From Branchipolynoe longqiensis (Eukaryota > Annelida > Polychaeta > Phyllodocida > Polynoidae): a DNA stretch of 64,000 bases. Below are positions 45,095-56,699 of this stretch, one piece after another. Under the pieces are notes generated by a model. The model saw nothing but the letters and a program-made list of their open reading frames with translations, was not told the origin of the DNA and made no database searches. The translations under genes and the position numbers were made by a program. The first letter of the stretch is position 1. The number at the start of each line of letters is the position of its first letter. The stretch is from assembly GCA_030323885.1 (NCBI GenBank), contig CM059187.1, positions 133,450,029 through 133,514,028 on the forward strand. Direction: 5' to 3'.

Positions 45095-45292
45095 TGGTTA
45101 GCAACATCTAAATTCAGGTAACTACGTATGACATTGCACTCATTCACACTGGCTTTATAGTGCTTTCTCAGTAGAACTTAGAAGACTGCGACGTTGGCAT
45201 GTGATATGTGCATCAATATCTAAGTAGAGTAAAATCTATATCATTATGTTGGCTTTGAAAAGTTGATACTTCATCAGACTATGCAGCTTTAA
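45095..45292 (-). mobile_element. SINE-1 tail fragment and TTAA-MITE end
   Basis: 45,095-45,180 resembles a reversed SINE-1 3' part (GGTTAGCAACATCTAAATTC, TGGCTTTATAGTGCT). 45,205-45,292 is a reversed TTAA-MITE end finishing in CAGACTATGCAGCTTTAA. Confidence 0.55.
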
Positions 45293-45599
45293 CCTCAGTG
45301 ACATTTCTGCCACTCCTCCACTGCTGCGACCACTTGAGCTCTCCACCTGCCAATTTCATCTCCAGGAGACACACACCCAAACCCATCCATTGCAAACCCA
45401 CGTCCTCTTAGACACGATGGACCCGGCCCCTGATACACACACTCACACACACACGCGCTCACATATTAATACATAGGATCAGCCTAAAATCCACACACCG
45501 TTGCCCAATATGGGCTCCACAGGCAATCGCACACGCCCACACACAAACACACTGATATTCATACATTGACACGGGCTCACATACATAGACATTGATGCC

Positions 45600-46855
45600 C
45601 TCAAGCACACTCTCACACACTCACACACTCACACACTCACACACTCACACACTCACACACTCACACACTCACACACTCACACACACATACTCATACACTC
45701 ACATTCACAAACGCACTCATTCACACAGATATCCACACCCTCACGTACATACACGTACACTCACACGCAGACATTCACACACTGACACACGGAGATTCAC
45801 GCACTCACACGCAGACATTCATGCACTCACATATAATCATACACATTCTCTCAAACACACTACCACACTCTCTCGCACACTCTCACCCACGTGCACACTA
45901 TCTAGCACACACTCGCACATACTCACGCACACTCACATACATTCACAGTCACACACAGTGACATACACACTCCGACACTCAGACGCATACACCCACACCC
46001 ACACACTCACACATTCACATTAACAAACTCACACTCACACACACTCACACACAAGTCACACACTAGTCACACATACTCTTACACACCCCACACATCCACA
46101 CTCACAAACACATTCACATATCCACACACCCACACATACTCACGCACACTCACATACACTCACAGTCACACACAGTCACACACACTGACACACACGCATA
46201 CACTCAGACGCATACACCTACACCCACACACTCACACCTTTACATTAACAAACTCACACTCACACACACTAATATACAAGTCACACACAAGTCACACATA
46301 CTCTTACACACACCCACACACATCCACACTCACAAACACACACACATTCACATATACTCACACATACACACTCATACATACTCACGCACACTCACATACA
46401 CTCACACACACTGACACAAACGCATACACTCACATGTATACACCGACACCCACACACTCACACATTTACAATAACAAACTCACACTCACACACATATACA
46501 AGTCACACACAAGTCACACATACTCTTACACACACATCCACACTCACAAACACAAACACACACCCATTCACATATGCTCACACCCACACACACTCACACA
46601 TACTCACGCACACTCACATACACTCAAAGTCACACACAGTCACACCCACTGACACACACACTCAGACACTCACACGCATACACCCACACACATTCACATG
46701 AACAAACTCACACTCGCACACACTCATAGACAAGTCACGCACAAGTCACACATACTCTTACACACACCCACACACATCCACACTCACACACACAAACACA
46801 CACATTCACCTATCCACACACCCACACACACTCACACATACGCCCACGCACTAAG
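45600..46855 (+). repeat. CACACTCA satellite with a 225-bp higher-order unit
   Basis: Pure 8-bp repeats at 45,605-45,680, then degenerate CA-rich sequence. ACAAGTCACACAC with a following ACATACTCTTACACAC recurs at 46,051, 46,276, 46,498 and 46,730, a period of 222-232 bp. Confidence 0.85.
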
Positions 46856-46859
46856 CCAC

Positions 46860-47366
46860 TGGCTCTGACTAATTCCATGTGTCACCCGAGCCCTGGTGGA
46901 GGTTAGAGCAGGACGGCCCCGGACCGGAGAGGCATGTTTGTGGCTGGCAACATGTCTCCGATATTGACCTGTCGCCCGAACAAGCCGCAGTTATTTGCGG
47001 GTGTTGTTCCAGTCACTCTTGTCCGTCTCGTCGTGTGGCGCTTGCATCTATCAGTCTGCCCCTCTCACGCACACATAATATATATATATATATATATATA
47101 TATCCATATAAATTCTGTTTCTAAGTATATATATATATATATATTTATGTTCTATGTAATTTATTATATGAATATAAATAATGGCAGCCCCTTAAATGTT
47201 TCTCAGTAACCATCTTATCTTTCATGTTATTTGCTGCGGAGCGGGAATTCTCTACTCCCCCGCCTCCTATACCATGAGCCAATTGTCCCTCTGGTCACTT
47301 TCAAAACTTTGTTGGTAGGGCATCTATTCTCCTGCCAGAGAATAAACTCTTACTATACTTATTTAT
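46860..47366. other. No gene seen; (AT)n at 47,080-47,150
   Basis: Unique-looking sequence with two TA microsatellite runs. Confidence 0.5.
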
Positions 47367-47687
47367 CAGCGTCTCCAGTTTGGGTATATCGTGAGATTCG
47401 AACCTGCGGGTTCGAACCCTGGTCGAGTGAAACCGATGACTTAGCAATTTAATCTTGTCGCTTCCTTATATCCAAGTGCTCAGAATTATTAGGATAGGGT
47501 AAGGACTGGTTGGCTGAGTATCAGGATAATCTGATTAAGAGGGATATCAGGTCATGCTGGTGGCCTTGTCTCCCAGTGGGGCAGCTCAATCAAATCTCCA
47601 TGAGTGTGCACTGTCACAAGTCGATACCCATCCTGATATGACCTTAGATGTTGATAGGACATACAACTCCAACAACCAATCAACTAA
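47367..47687 (+). mobile_element. SINE-1 copy, head partly lost
   Basis: Begins within the type 1 head (AGCGTCTCCAGTTTGGGTAT). B box GGGTTCGAACCCTGGTCGAG. Tail CCAACAACCAATC. Confidence 0.8.
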
Positions 47688-48150
47688 CTATTTATTAGTG
47701 GCGAGTGCGAGCACCAGAGTCGGGCACAATGTGAGAAAAAGGCGATGGTGGCGCCAGTGTAGACTTGGCTGCGGAGCTTAGAAGTTGCAGCCACGGAATA
47801 ATTTAAATGGAGGAATCGTATTAGTTATGTATATTCACATAAAACACTGTAGATAAACGCATTATTTAACATAGTACATATATTATTTAATGTATAATGT
47901 TGATTCTAGCCATATTTATTTGCATGAGTAACACAAATAAATAATTCAGCGGTACAGTGAGTTAGTGTAACGGCCACTGAGGCGCGGGTGAGTAGGTGGC
48001 GCTACGTGGAGAGCTGAGGTTGTACCAGTCGATGAACTAATGGATACAGGTAACCAGCCAATGATTTAGTGGCTGGGGGAGTAAATGGGATCTTCCAGCT
48101 AATTATACTCGTATAGCGGCTTATGCAGCATATATATGCATACAAATGAA
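47688..48150. other. No recognisable feature
   Basis: AT-rich. Confidence 0.5.
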
Positions 48151-48480
48151 GTGTTTGTTTGTTTGTGTGTTGTTGTTTTACGTCCTAGCAACATCTATGG
48201 TCATATTAGGATGGATACCGACCTGTGACAGTGCACACTCATGGTGACTTTATAGTGCTGCCCCATGGGAAGACCAGGCTGCCAGCACCATGACCTGATA
48301 TCCCGCTCAGTCACATTATCCTGACACTGAGCCAACCAGTCCTTGCCCTATCCTAATAATGTCGAGCGCCAGGCTAGGAATCAACAAGTATCAATTTTTA
48401 AGTCATTGGTTCGAACCCAAGACCCCACGATCTATCAACATGGGAGACAGACGCTCTAACTCATTCGGCCATCCCGTCTG
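48151..48480 (-). mobile_element. SINE-1 copy (type 1 head), full length
   Basis: Reverse orientation. TGAAGTG occurs on both sides (48,147-48,153 and 48,479-48,485), a probable target duplication. The 3' flank GTGTGTTGTTG is shared with the copy at 51.8 kb. Confidence 0.85.
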
Positions 48481-48485
48481 AAGTG

Positions 48486-49144
48486 AGTATACAGTAGCAG
48501 ATGCAGGTCAGGTTATATGAATTGTGTGATGGTTAAGGCCCCTGTAGTCAAACTGGCTTCAAAATATATTTCTATTCGGGTTTGAATTGTTCCCAGCCTT
48601 TTGGCCGATTTACCTTCCATGAGTAATGCAAGCGGAGGAGGTGACAGAGGCGTTAGGGTATGAATTATCAAAGAGGGAGGAGATCTTTTTAGACTTCCCA
48701 TATATTGAAAGGATGCCTGAAACTCATAACAAGCTTTCTTATGTTTTAAAGTTAGTTGTAGCTATTTTGCCTCATGCTTATTTGCATTGCTAGGATAATC
48801 CAAGGATTTGCAAGCTTTGGTTTGAAGTAACCTATATTAGAAATGGCTAACCCTGGGGATATTTGAAGGGAGGGACACTAAATGAATGTTGGTGTACGCA
48901 TAGAAAGTAACAGGTTTGATTATATTGAGTTAATATTCCCTTTTCCGTAACAACAAATATTTAATGAATACTTTCGGTATCTACTTTTGATATGTAGGAT
49001 CAAATATAGATGAGTGTTTTGGAATCGAATATGTAATGCTTTCATCGGCCTATATGACTTTAATGAAAGATCACCCTTAGGATGGAGTATTTGAGCTTGA
49101 ACCCAATTAGTCAGGATCGGTCTAACGTGGACTATTTGTCTCTT
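48486..49144. other. No recognisable feature
   Basis: Unique-looking sequence. Confidence 0.5.
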
Positions 49145-49151
49145 AAGCCCC

Positions 49152-49428
49152 GTTAAGTTCTCAGAAAAACTACAAATAAGAAAAGCTTGTTTGCCACTAT
49201 ACAGACAAAGAAACTTATTTATTTTGGCCACATCATTTGTCAGAGTTCAATATACCGTACATTGTTGGAAGGGAAGGTGAATGGCAGCAGAGGGAGAGGG
49301 AGAACATCATGGTTTACAAATAGGCTTGAATTATTCACAGTCTATCAGAACAGCACACCATCGGGACAAGTGGAGAACCATTGCATCCAACCCTCGACTA
49401 GAGGATGGAACTATTGATTGATTGATTG
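49152..49428 (+). pseudogene. LINE 3' end, 5'-truncated (family with ATTG tail)
   Basis: Matches the last part of the 17.7-18.7 kb LINE in the opposite orientation: GTTTGCCACTATACAGACAA, LIYFGHII...TLLEGKVNGSRG, ending in (ATTG)4. Compared with that copy it has lost six bases near 49,300 and about 14 near 49,322. AAGCCCC on both sides (49,145-49,151 and 49,429-49,435) is a possible short target duplication. The family tail and the same coding end confirm that both copies share one source. Confidence 0.85.
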
Positions 49429-49573
49429 AAGCCCCAGTCACATACCCCTTAGTGGACGTAGTTGCACGTAGGTGAACTTAGTGGAGGTTAATGTGGATCA
49501 AACGTGGTATAAGAACTTTCAACTATGTTGAAATACGATAAGGTACGGCAGGTTTTGGTATGGATAAATACGT

Positions 49574-49895
49574 GTGTTTGTTGTTGTTTTACGTCCTAGC
49601 AACATCTAAGGTCATATCAGGATGGGTACAGACTTGTGACAGTGCGCATTAATGGTGACTTTATAGTGCTGTCCCACTGGGAAACCAGGCCACCCGCACC
49701 AGGACCTGGTATCCCACTTAGTCACTTTATCCTGACACTGAGCACACCTGTCCTTGACCTGTCCTAATAATGCCGAGCGCCTGGTTAGGAAGTGACAAGT
49801 ATCAATTTTTAAGTCATTGGTTTGACTTGACCCATGACCCCATGATCTACCAGCACAGGAGACGGACGCTCTAACTCATTCAGCCATCCCGTCTG
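49574..49895 (-). mobile_element. SINE-1 copy (type 1 head) with 12-bp target duplication
   Basis: GGATAAATACGT occurs exactly at 49,562-49,573 and 49,896-49,907. This defines the full element of about 322 bp and shows it moved by target-primed reverse transcription. Confidence 0.95.
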
Positions 49896-49917
49896 GGATA
49901 AATACGTTACGGTATGG

Positions 49918-50190
49918 AACATTGGGAATTCAATTCCCGGTCGAGTCAAACCAATGACTCACACAATTCATACTTGTCGCTTCCTAGCCTGGTCCTTGGC
50001 ATTGCTAGGATAAGGTAAGGTCTGATTAGCTCAGTGTCAGGATAATATAACTGAGTGGGATATCAGGTCATGGTGCTGGCAGCCAGTGGCGCAATACTAT
50101 AATGTCACCATGAGTGCACACTTTCACAAGTCGGAACCTGTCCTAATATGACCATAGATGTTGCCAGGATGTAAAACTCCAACAGCCATC
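49918..50190 (+). mobile_element. SINE-1 copy, 5'-truncated
   Basis: Begins at the B box (GGGAATTCAATTCCCGGTCG). The body and the end GTAAAACTCCAACAGCC are present. Confidence 0.8.
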
Positions 50191-50354
50191 CATGCTTGAC
50201 TTTCCTAAGTTATAAGGTATACTTAAAAAGCTTCAAATATACTTCAGGTAATATATGGATTTCCACTACTTTCCACATGAGATGTTTAATACTCCCTACC
50301 CTACATAACTGAGTCCAGTCACTAGGGCTGAATGACCCCAATAGCCCCACCTAA

Positions 50355-51206
50355 AGGCCCTGTCACACCTCAACGTTTCTCACGAACGCGCTTCGATGTG
50401 TGGCGACGTGTTGCCTTTTTGGACGAAACGTCGGTACACGTCCGGTACGTTACCGGTGCAAAACCGGCGCATTACTGGCACATTACCGGCGTGTTACCGA
50501 CGCGTCGGTACACATTGAAGGCTAGCAACATGTGAATCGACATGTCGGCGACTGTCGGCGACCGTCGGGGTGCGCCGATCGTTTTGTGCTTGCACAAAAC
50601 TGTCGGCGCGCAGCGACGCGCTCCAATGGGTTGGAGGGCGCATTACGGATGCGTTACCAACACGTCGATACACTTTGCCGGTGTGCCGGCGGAATGCTGG
50701 CAGAACGCTGATCAACGTCGCTTAATGTGACCGTTCTGTCGCCACGTCGGCAACGTCCCATCGACGGGTAGTGGGCACGCCATTGGCATATCTCCAGTGT
50801 TTCTCGGCATGTTGGATGTGTTGCCGGTGTGCCTGGACACGTTGGCAGCGAGTGTGGATGCGCTGTCGGTGCATCCTGACGTGTTGGTGGCGGGTATGTA
50901 CGCATTGACACGCTACTAACATGACACCAATGCACCATCCCCATGCCATCGGCATGCCGGCGGCGCGCCGACAACGCGCCGATAACATGCTGATGGCATG
51001 CTGGGAACCCGCTGGCGGGACGTTGACACTTTGTTCTGCTGCATGTCGAACCCCGTTGGCCACATGCTCATAGCACGCTACTAACACGCTGCGCCCCGTC
51101 TAACTTTCTCCCAAAGCGCCGAAGAGTTGGACGTGTGTCGACGGGTTGCAAATATTTTGCGCGTTGCCGGCATGCCGGTGAGAAACATTGTAGTGTGACA
51201 GGGCCT
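50355..51206. mobile_element. TAA MITE (PIF/Harbinger-like), complete, 852 bp
   Basis: TAA at 50,352-50,354 and 51,207-51,209. Termini AGGCCCTGTCACAC and GTGTGACAGGGCCT are perfect 14-bp inverted repeats. The interior is a GC-rich mosaic of short inverted motifs (GCATGCCGG, ACGTCGG, GCGCGCCGAC), so the element can fold on itself. It has no microsatellite, unlike the 31.8-kb copy. Confidence 0.85.
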
Positions 51207-51209
51207 TAA

Positions 51210-51748
51210 ACCATAGAGACCCTCATATCACAATGTCAGCATAAATAACTCATCGAGAAAAGACTATTTCAAGCCATGACTAGTCATATTTGACCATAAT
51301 AATTGTGAATAAGTAAATTCATTTTGGTCATGTTACAACCCCTTTAACTCCTATTTCCATGTGGTCACGTGGGTATTTTGCGTCGACTTATCACATTAAG
51401 TCTACCATAACCCTCCCCAACCACCACCACCCCTGCTCTCGAACAAGGTGATGCAATAAGGCCTGAACTCATGTGTTGTGGAGTATATTTACCCATCTTT
51501 CAGCTACAGGCTATTGCAAAGCTAACTGTTATTTTATGAAGACAGATCATATAGTAGAGAGATATATGATAATTGCCACTTGGTTATCGCCCCGCTGTTG
51601 CTTCAGAGGCGCCAACCTGTGCTTGCAGCTGCATAGTGTGCGCGTATTCATCAAATTAGGCTTTTGTAGTGGTTCTTTAAAGTATGGCTTGCATCGCAAT
51701 TATGCTCAGATGGTGCATTCTCTTGCTGATATGTATTGAAGCTATTTG
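51210..51748. other. No recognisable feature
   Basis: Unique-looking. A 60-90 codon frame at 51,473-51,739 has no recognisable domain. Confidence 0.45.
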
Positions 51749-51910
51749 TGACTGAGTGGGATGTCAGGTCATGGTGCTGGTGGCCTGGTCTTCCAGTGGG
51801 GCAGCACTATAAAGTTGTCATGAGTGCGCACTGTCACAAGTCGGTACCCATCCTGCTATGACCTTAGATGTTGCTAGGACGTAAAACAACAACACACAAA
51901 CAAACAAACA
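51749..51910 (+). mobile_element. SINE-1 3' half
   Basis: From TGACTGAGTGGGATGTCAGG to ACGTAAAACAACAACACACA. Followed by CACTTCATTTGTTG, the complement of the 3' flank of the 48.2-kb copy. Confidence 0.85.
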
Positions 51911-51998
51911 CTTCATTTGTTGCATGGTCCGACGGGTTTACCCCCAATAGCCGATGTCTATTTTTGTTGTGCTGGGGTGTCGTTAAACAAACAAAGAA

Positions 51999-52352
51999 AG
52001 GTCTGATGGTTTTGAGTTTCTGTCATTTTCTGAGAAACATAACATTAGGTTGATCGTTATAATCAAACCTACTTTAGTTTGAAGTAACGTTTATTTTAAA
52101 TGGCGAATATTTGAGATATTTGAAGTGTGATCATGGCAAATTAATTTCAACGAGCATGCCAAAACTCTGACACCATAGGCGTCTGCAATAACAGGTTCTA
52201 ATTAATTGGCTATTTAATTGGACATTCCTTCCTATGTAGCTACAAAGAGTTGATAAGTACACAAATCTCTAAGTTAGATAGGTAGAATGAAAATCTAGAT
52301 ACTTGTTTTGGTTTTGAAGATTTGATGTTTTCATCGGACTATGCAACTTTAA
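51999..52352 (-). mobile_element. TTAA-MITE, reverse orientation
   Basis: Right end CATCGGACTATGCAACTTTAA-like (to 52,352). The left terminus is eroded (GTCTGATGGTTTTGAG). Confidence 0.75.
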
Positions 52353-52870
52353 GTCACTTCTAACAAAGCATCCACTGTGGGTTTCCAAACAGGAAACTTT
52401 TCTGAACTTCTGTTGTGATCTATGAGTTGTGTTCCGCGGTGATGTTTTCATATTGCGTTACCAATGGTGACGCTGTCAGTGATGATGGTTACAGAGTGAG
52501 AGCTCAAAACAGGCCCAGAATTACACGTATGGATTATCATTGAACGTGACTATGTATTGTGTTACAAGACATAATGGTTACAGGAGGGGATGCAATTTGG
52601 CAATACGCGCAAAATGGATTGCCATTGATGGTGCTTATGTGTCGTATTACAAATACTGATGGTTGCAGATTATGTCACTGGGAAAGGTTTACAAACATGA
52701 TGATGACTTGTATCTTATTAGTTGACTACTAACACTGTGTACGGGTTTCGGTGTCCTTTGATAATACAGTCCTGATATGACCTTAGCTGTTGCCAGGACC
52801 TAAAACTCTAATACCCAACCAACCTTGGGTAATACTCAGAGTGTGGGTTGTACTTGATAGTGTGTGACAA
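52353..52870. other. No gene seen; SINE-1 end at 52,768-52,825
   Basis: Contains a short SINE-1 3' fragment (CCTGATATGACCTTAGCTGT, ACCTAAAACTC). The rest is unrecognised. Confidence 0.5.
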
Positions 52871-53090
52871 GATGCGTTAGCCGAATCGGTAGAGCGCAGA
52901 CTTCCCATTCGGAAGGTCCAGACTTCCCAACCCAGCCAAGTCAAATCAATGACCTAGAAAATTGATACTTCTACCTAGGCAGGCAATCAGCAATATTAGG
53001 AGAGCAGAATGAGTAGGAGAGGGGGTGTGGGTGGAAATTTGGTCATGGTGCTGGAGGCATAGGGGAAACACTATAAATTGACCATGAGTG

Positions 53091-53850
53091 TTCCATTGCG
53101 GCCAAGGCACACAGAACAAGGAGGCACGGATGGGATAACATGTCTTTATTCTGGGCAGCCCCCGGGGGCATTACATGAATGGCTTTCTGGTTTGCGGGCG
53201 TCCACGAGCTGCAAAGAATCAGTGTCATGTGGTGATCAGAGTGGGGGATGAGAATGGGATGAATGAGGTGCGACAGGTGAGCAAGGCGAGGTGAGGAGAT
53301 GTCAACCAGCAGGTAGCAGTAGAATATTATATAATAATAATTAATGGTTAACTAAAGCGGGCGTCCGCCTCCTCGCCATGTATGGGCCACATGTCGTGTG
53401 GGGACGTGGCTGCCCTGGCTGGCCGCAGGGAGGATTGCCCCAGCGGTATGTAGGAGTGGTCACTGTCAATGGCGGAGCACCCCGCAACCCGCGGTGAGCC
53501 TCCAGTGTCCTGGGGGCTCTCCTCCCCGAGGGGTAGTATGGAGCAGGATCCCCTGGGCCCGGACCCTGTGACATTGCGTGCATGTCGTGCAGCCCGCCGC
53601 TTTTTCCCGGCCGATCCGTGTCTGGGCATATCTCGTTGGTGTTTGCGAGATGCCCCGGGTGCCAAAGTAAAATTGTGTAGTGGTCAGTCCGGATGTGTGA
53701 GGCGGAGTGACCAGCTGAGGGCGTGAGCATCGGTGTGCATGCTCTGTGGGCCCCACCCCCCACCTGGCAGTGGGGGGCGAAGGGGTGGGCGCCATGCCTC
53801 GCCACCCCGTGTGCCCCGGAATGACCCCGAATGAGCACACGCTCATTCCC
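53091..53850 (-). mobile_element. 760-bp insertion in a SINE; candidate solo LTR
   Basis: GC-rich block with sharp edges inside the SINE. On the minus strand it has a TATA-like stretch (ATTATTATATAATATTC, 53,321-53,338) followed by AATAAA (53,150-53,145) about 55 bp before its end. With one or two flanking bases the ends read TGT...ACA. These are LTR-like features, but no target duplication was found. Minus frames of 150-170 codons through it match nothing I know. Confidence 0.35.
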
Positions 53851-53887
53851 CACACTGTCACAAGTCGGTACCTGTTCTGATATGACC

Positions 53888-54242
53888 TTAAAGTTGCATA
53901 GTCCGATGAAAACATCAAATTTTCAAAATCAAAACAATTATTTAGATTAGATTCTACATATCCAACCTAGATACTAGTGCACTTCCTAAACATTTGTTGC
54001 TGCATAGAAGGGTGTAATGCGCCAATTTAATAGAACCTGTTATTACTGAAGCCTATCATGTCAGAGTTTTGGCGTGATTGCCAACATTAATTTGGCATGT
54101 TTTTTCATTAAAAAATCTCCAAAGTTTGCCATTTAAATTAAAAGTTACTTCAAACTAAAGTAAAGCAGACTATAGCGATTAATCTAATGCATTTATCTCA
54201 GAAAATGGTAACAATTTAAAACCATCGGACTATGCAACTTTA
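53888..54242 (+). mobile_element. TTAA-MITE nested in a SINE-1
   Basis: 355 bp including TTAA at both ends, termini AGTTGCATAGTCCGATG and CATCGGACTATGCAACT. The SINE reads GACC-TTA(A)-ATGTTG across the site, so one TTAA is the duplicated target. Confidence 0.95.
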
Positions 54243-54290
54243 AATGTTGGTAGTACGTAAAAGCACAACAAACAACAAACACAAATTGAT

Positions 54291-54683
54291 AATGTGGGTT
54301 TCTCTCTCGTTATATATATATATGATGGTTTGTAGTCGGTAATGTCTTCAGAATGTGTTTCACTGATGAGGATTGCGGCATGGATTTCCACTGATGGGTG
54401 CTGATGGAGACGGCATTTGTTGAGAGGTGATCATTAGATGGTAATCACTGGGTAATTACTGTGATAACCTCACTTAAACCCAACCCAGGTAGAACAGGCT
54501 GATTTATGCTTCATGCTATCTATTTCTGGGGAGTAATTAACATAGTTGTTTAGCTATTTATAGTGCATGGCCTCGGTGACCATTATTAAGTGGAGTCCGT
54601 AAATTAGCGTGCTTAATAATAGTAGACTGATGGACTTTTAACGACGCTTAAGGACTTTTGTGTTTTGCTTCGGTTAGTTGGAT
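54291..54683. other. No recognisable feature
   Basis: Unique-looking, with a short (AT)n run. Confidence 0.5.
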
Positions 54684-54988
54684 GGTTGTTGGAGTTTTAC
54701 GTCCTGGCAACATCTAAGGTCATATCAGGATGGGTACCGACTTGTGACAGTGTGAACCCATGGCAACTTTATAGTGCTGCCCCACTGGGAAATCAGGCCG
54801 CTGGCACCATGAGCCAATATCCTGACACTGAGCTAACTATTCCTTGTCCCATCCTATTAATGCCGAGCGCCAGGCTAGGTAGCGACAAGTATCAATTGTC
54901 TAAGTCATTGGTTTGACTCGAACAGGAATAAAACTCCCCATCTTCCACACGCGAGGCCCGTGCTCTACCGATTCGGCCATCGCGCCCG
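54684..54988 (-). mobile_element. SINE-1 copy (type 2 head)
   Basis: Tail GGTTGTTGGAGTTTTACGTC, head complement CTACCGATTCGGCC. Confidence 0.85.
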
Positions 54989-55211
54989 GTGTGCTTCGGA
55001 AAGGTATTCAAGGAGGCGTGATTATGTCCTGAGGAAGGACCGATTTTAGTAGAGACTTGTGCGTGTTAATTTATATACAGAACGTGGGATTTGATCTATT
55101 TTAAAATATTAACTACGACAATTGCACAGTAAGCTGCATTAGACATAAATGCAATGAAGGACCCGAACCGAGTTGGGGCATCTGGAGCCAAAATGTTTGG
55201 CCGATTGTAAG

Positions 55212-55528
55212 TATGGTTGTTGGAGTTTTACAATCTGGCAACATCTAAGGCCATAGCAGCACATCACCGACTTGTGTGCGCTCATGGCAACTTTATAGTG
55301 CTGCCTCACTGGGACACCATGATCTGATATCCCAGATTATCCTGACACTGAGCCAACCAGTCCTTCCACCATCCTAATAATGCCTACTGCCTGACTAAGA
55401 AGCGACAAGTATCACTTTTTAAGTCATTGGTTTGACTCGACCAGGTTCGAACCCATGGGTTCGATTCCCATAATCTACCAAAACGGGAGACGGACGCTCA
55501 ACCCATTCCGCCTTCCCGTCTGGTACCT
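55212..55528 (-). mobile_element. SINE-1 copy (type 1 head) with 8-bp target duplication
   Basis: ATTGTAAG at 55,204-55,211 and 55,529-55,536. Both B-box repeats are present (GGTTCGAACCCATGGGTTCG). Confidence 0.85.
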
Positions 55529-55536
55529 ATTGTAAG

Positions 55537-55769
55537 GGATAGGGGTAGGAGGGGTAGCTAAACCACTTCCGGTCTCTAAGCTAAAGCTGGTTCCCCAGCC
55601 TTCAATCCTCCCTGAGGGACCAGCGGAAGTTGAAGCACGCATCTTGTGTGCGTGGTCAGCTCAAATTAGTCATTATATAAATCATGTTAATTATGTTATT
55701 GTGTGGGATTTGTCCAGACACCACTGTCTACATAGGCAGTCACTAATACCACATGATCGGGTACTTTAC
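55537..55769. other. No recognisable feature
   Basis: Unique-looking spacer. Confidence 0.4.
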
Positions 55770-56106
55770 TGGGCGCGGTGGTCGAATCGGTAGAGCACAG
55801 GCCTCGCATGCAGAAGATCGGGAGTTCACAAATTTGGTTCCCGGTCGAGTCAACCCAATGACTTAAAAATTGATACTTGTCACTTCCTAGCCTGGTGCTC
55901 TGCATTATAATGATATGACAAGGACTGGTTATCTCGGTGTCACGATAATGTGACTGAGTGGGATATCGGGTCACAGTGCTGGCGGCCTGATTTCCCAGTG
56001 GGGCAGCCCTATACAACCGCCATGAGTGCACACTGTCACAAGTCGGTACCAGTCCTGATATGACCTTAGATGTTGCTAGGACGTAAAACAACAACAAACA
56101 AACAAA
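55770..56106 (+). mobile_element. SINE-1 copy (type 2 head), full length
   Basis: GGTGGTCGAATCGGTAGAGC head. Ends GACGTAAAACAACAACAAAC. Confidence 0.9.
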
Positions 56107-56148
56107 CATAGTTACTGAATATATTGGTCAGCTGGTCTAGTCAGAATC

Positions 56149-56350
56149 GACAGGATGGACTAGTGGTAATACGATCCGCTTACCCTGCAGGAGCTGGTAG
56201 GTGCATTCCCTAGTTGAGTCAAAACGGTGACTCTACAAAAATGGTGTTTGTTGGTATTTCCCTTAATACATGGCATTACTAAAACAGGATAAGGGATAGG
56301 CAGGTTCATGTCCAGATAATGGTGTCCGTAGCATGATATCCTACTATAAC
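56149..56350 (+). mobile_element. Possible diverged tRNA-headed SINE
   Basis: GATGGACTAGTGGTAATACG resembles an A box, and CCCTAGTTGAGTCAAAACGG the start of a SINE-1-like body. The 3' part is unlike SINE-1. Weak. Confidence 0.3.
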
Positions 56351-56599
56351 TCCTTATATATAAACAACACACAAATGGAGATGTGCAGCCGGGAGAGGGT
56401 TGGTTCTTTCAAATATCCCCTAAAACAATATAAACCCTTTCATAAACGACACACACTTGGGAGTGTGGAGCTTGGAGAGAGTTAGTTCATTAAAATATGC
56501 CCAAAGGTATATAGTCCAACTAAGTCGATGGATGGTTGAGGGAAGGAAGGTGAGAGGGGGGGTACACTTAGAATTTCAAAACCCAAACCATAAGCCATC

Positions 56600-56695
56600 A
56601 TGAGCGCGCACCGTCACAACACTCGGTACATGTCCTAACTTGACCTCATATGTTGCAGTGACGTGCAACCCCAATCAATCAATCATTCAATCAGT
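56600..56695 (+). mobile_element. SINE-1 3' end, diverged
   Basis: GAGCGCGCACCGTCACAACA to CTCATATGTTGCAGTGACGT with an (AATC)n tail. Confidence 0.65.
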
Positions 56696-56699
56696 AGCC

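Larger units (their letters stand above)
52871..54290 (+). mobile_element. SINE-1 split by two insertions
   Basis: Parts: 52,871-53,090 (type 2 head GCCGAATCGGTAGAGCGC and body), 53,851-53,887 (CACACTGTCACAAGTCGG to ATATGACC) and 54,243-54,290 (ATGTTGGTAGTACGTAAAAG and an ACAAACAACAAAC tail). Removing 53,091-53,850 and the TTAA-MITE restores a continuous SINE-1. Confidence 0.85.

Noticed and set aside
53341..53853. 170-codon minus frame as a gene
   Set aside because: It lies inside a GC-rich insertion in a SINE and overlaps two other open frames. No recognisable domain.
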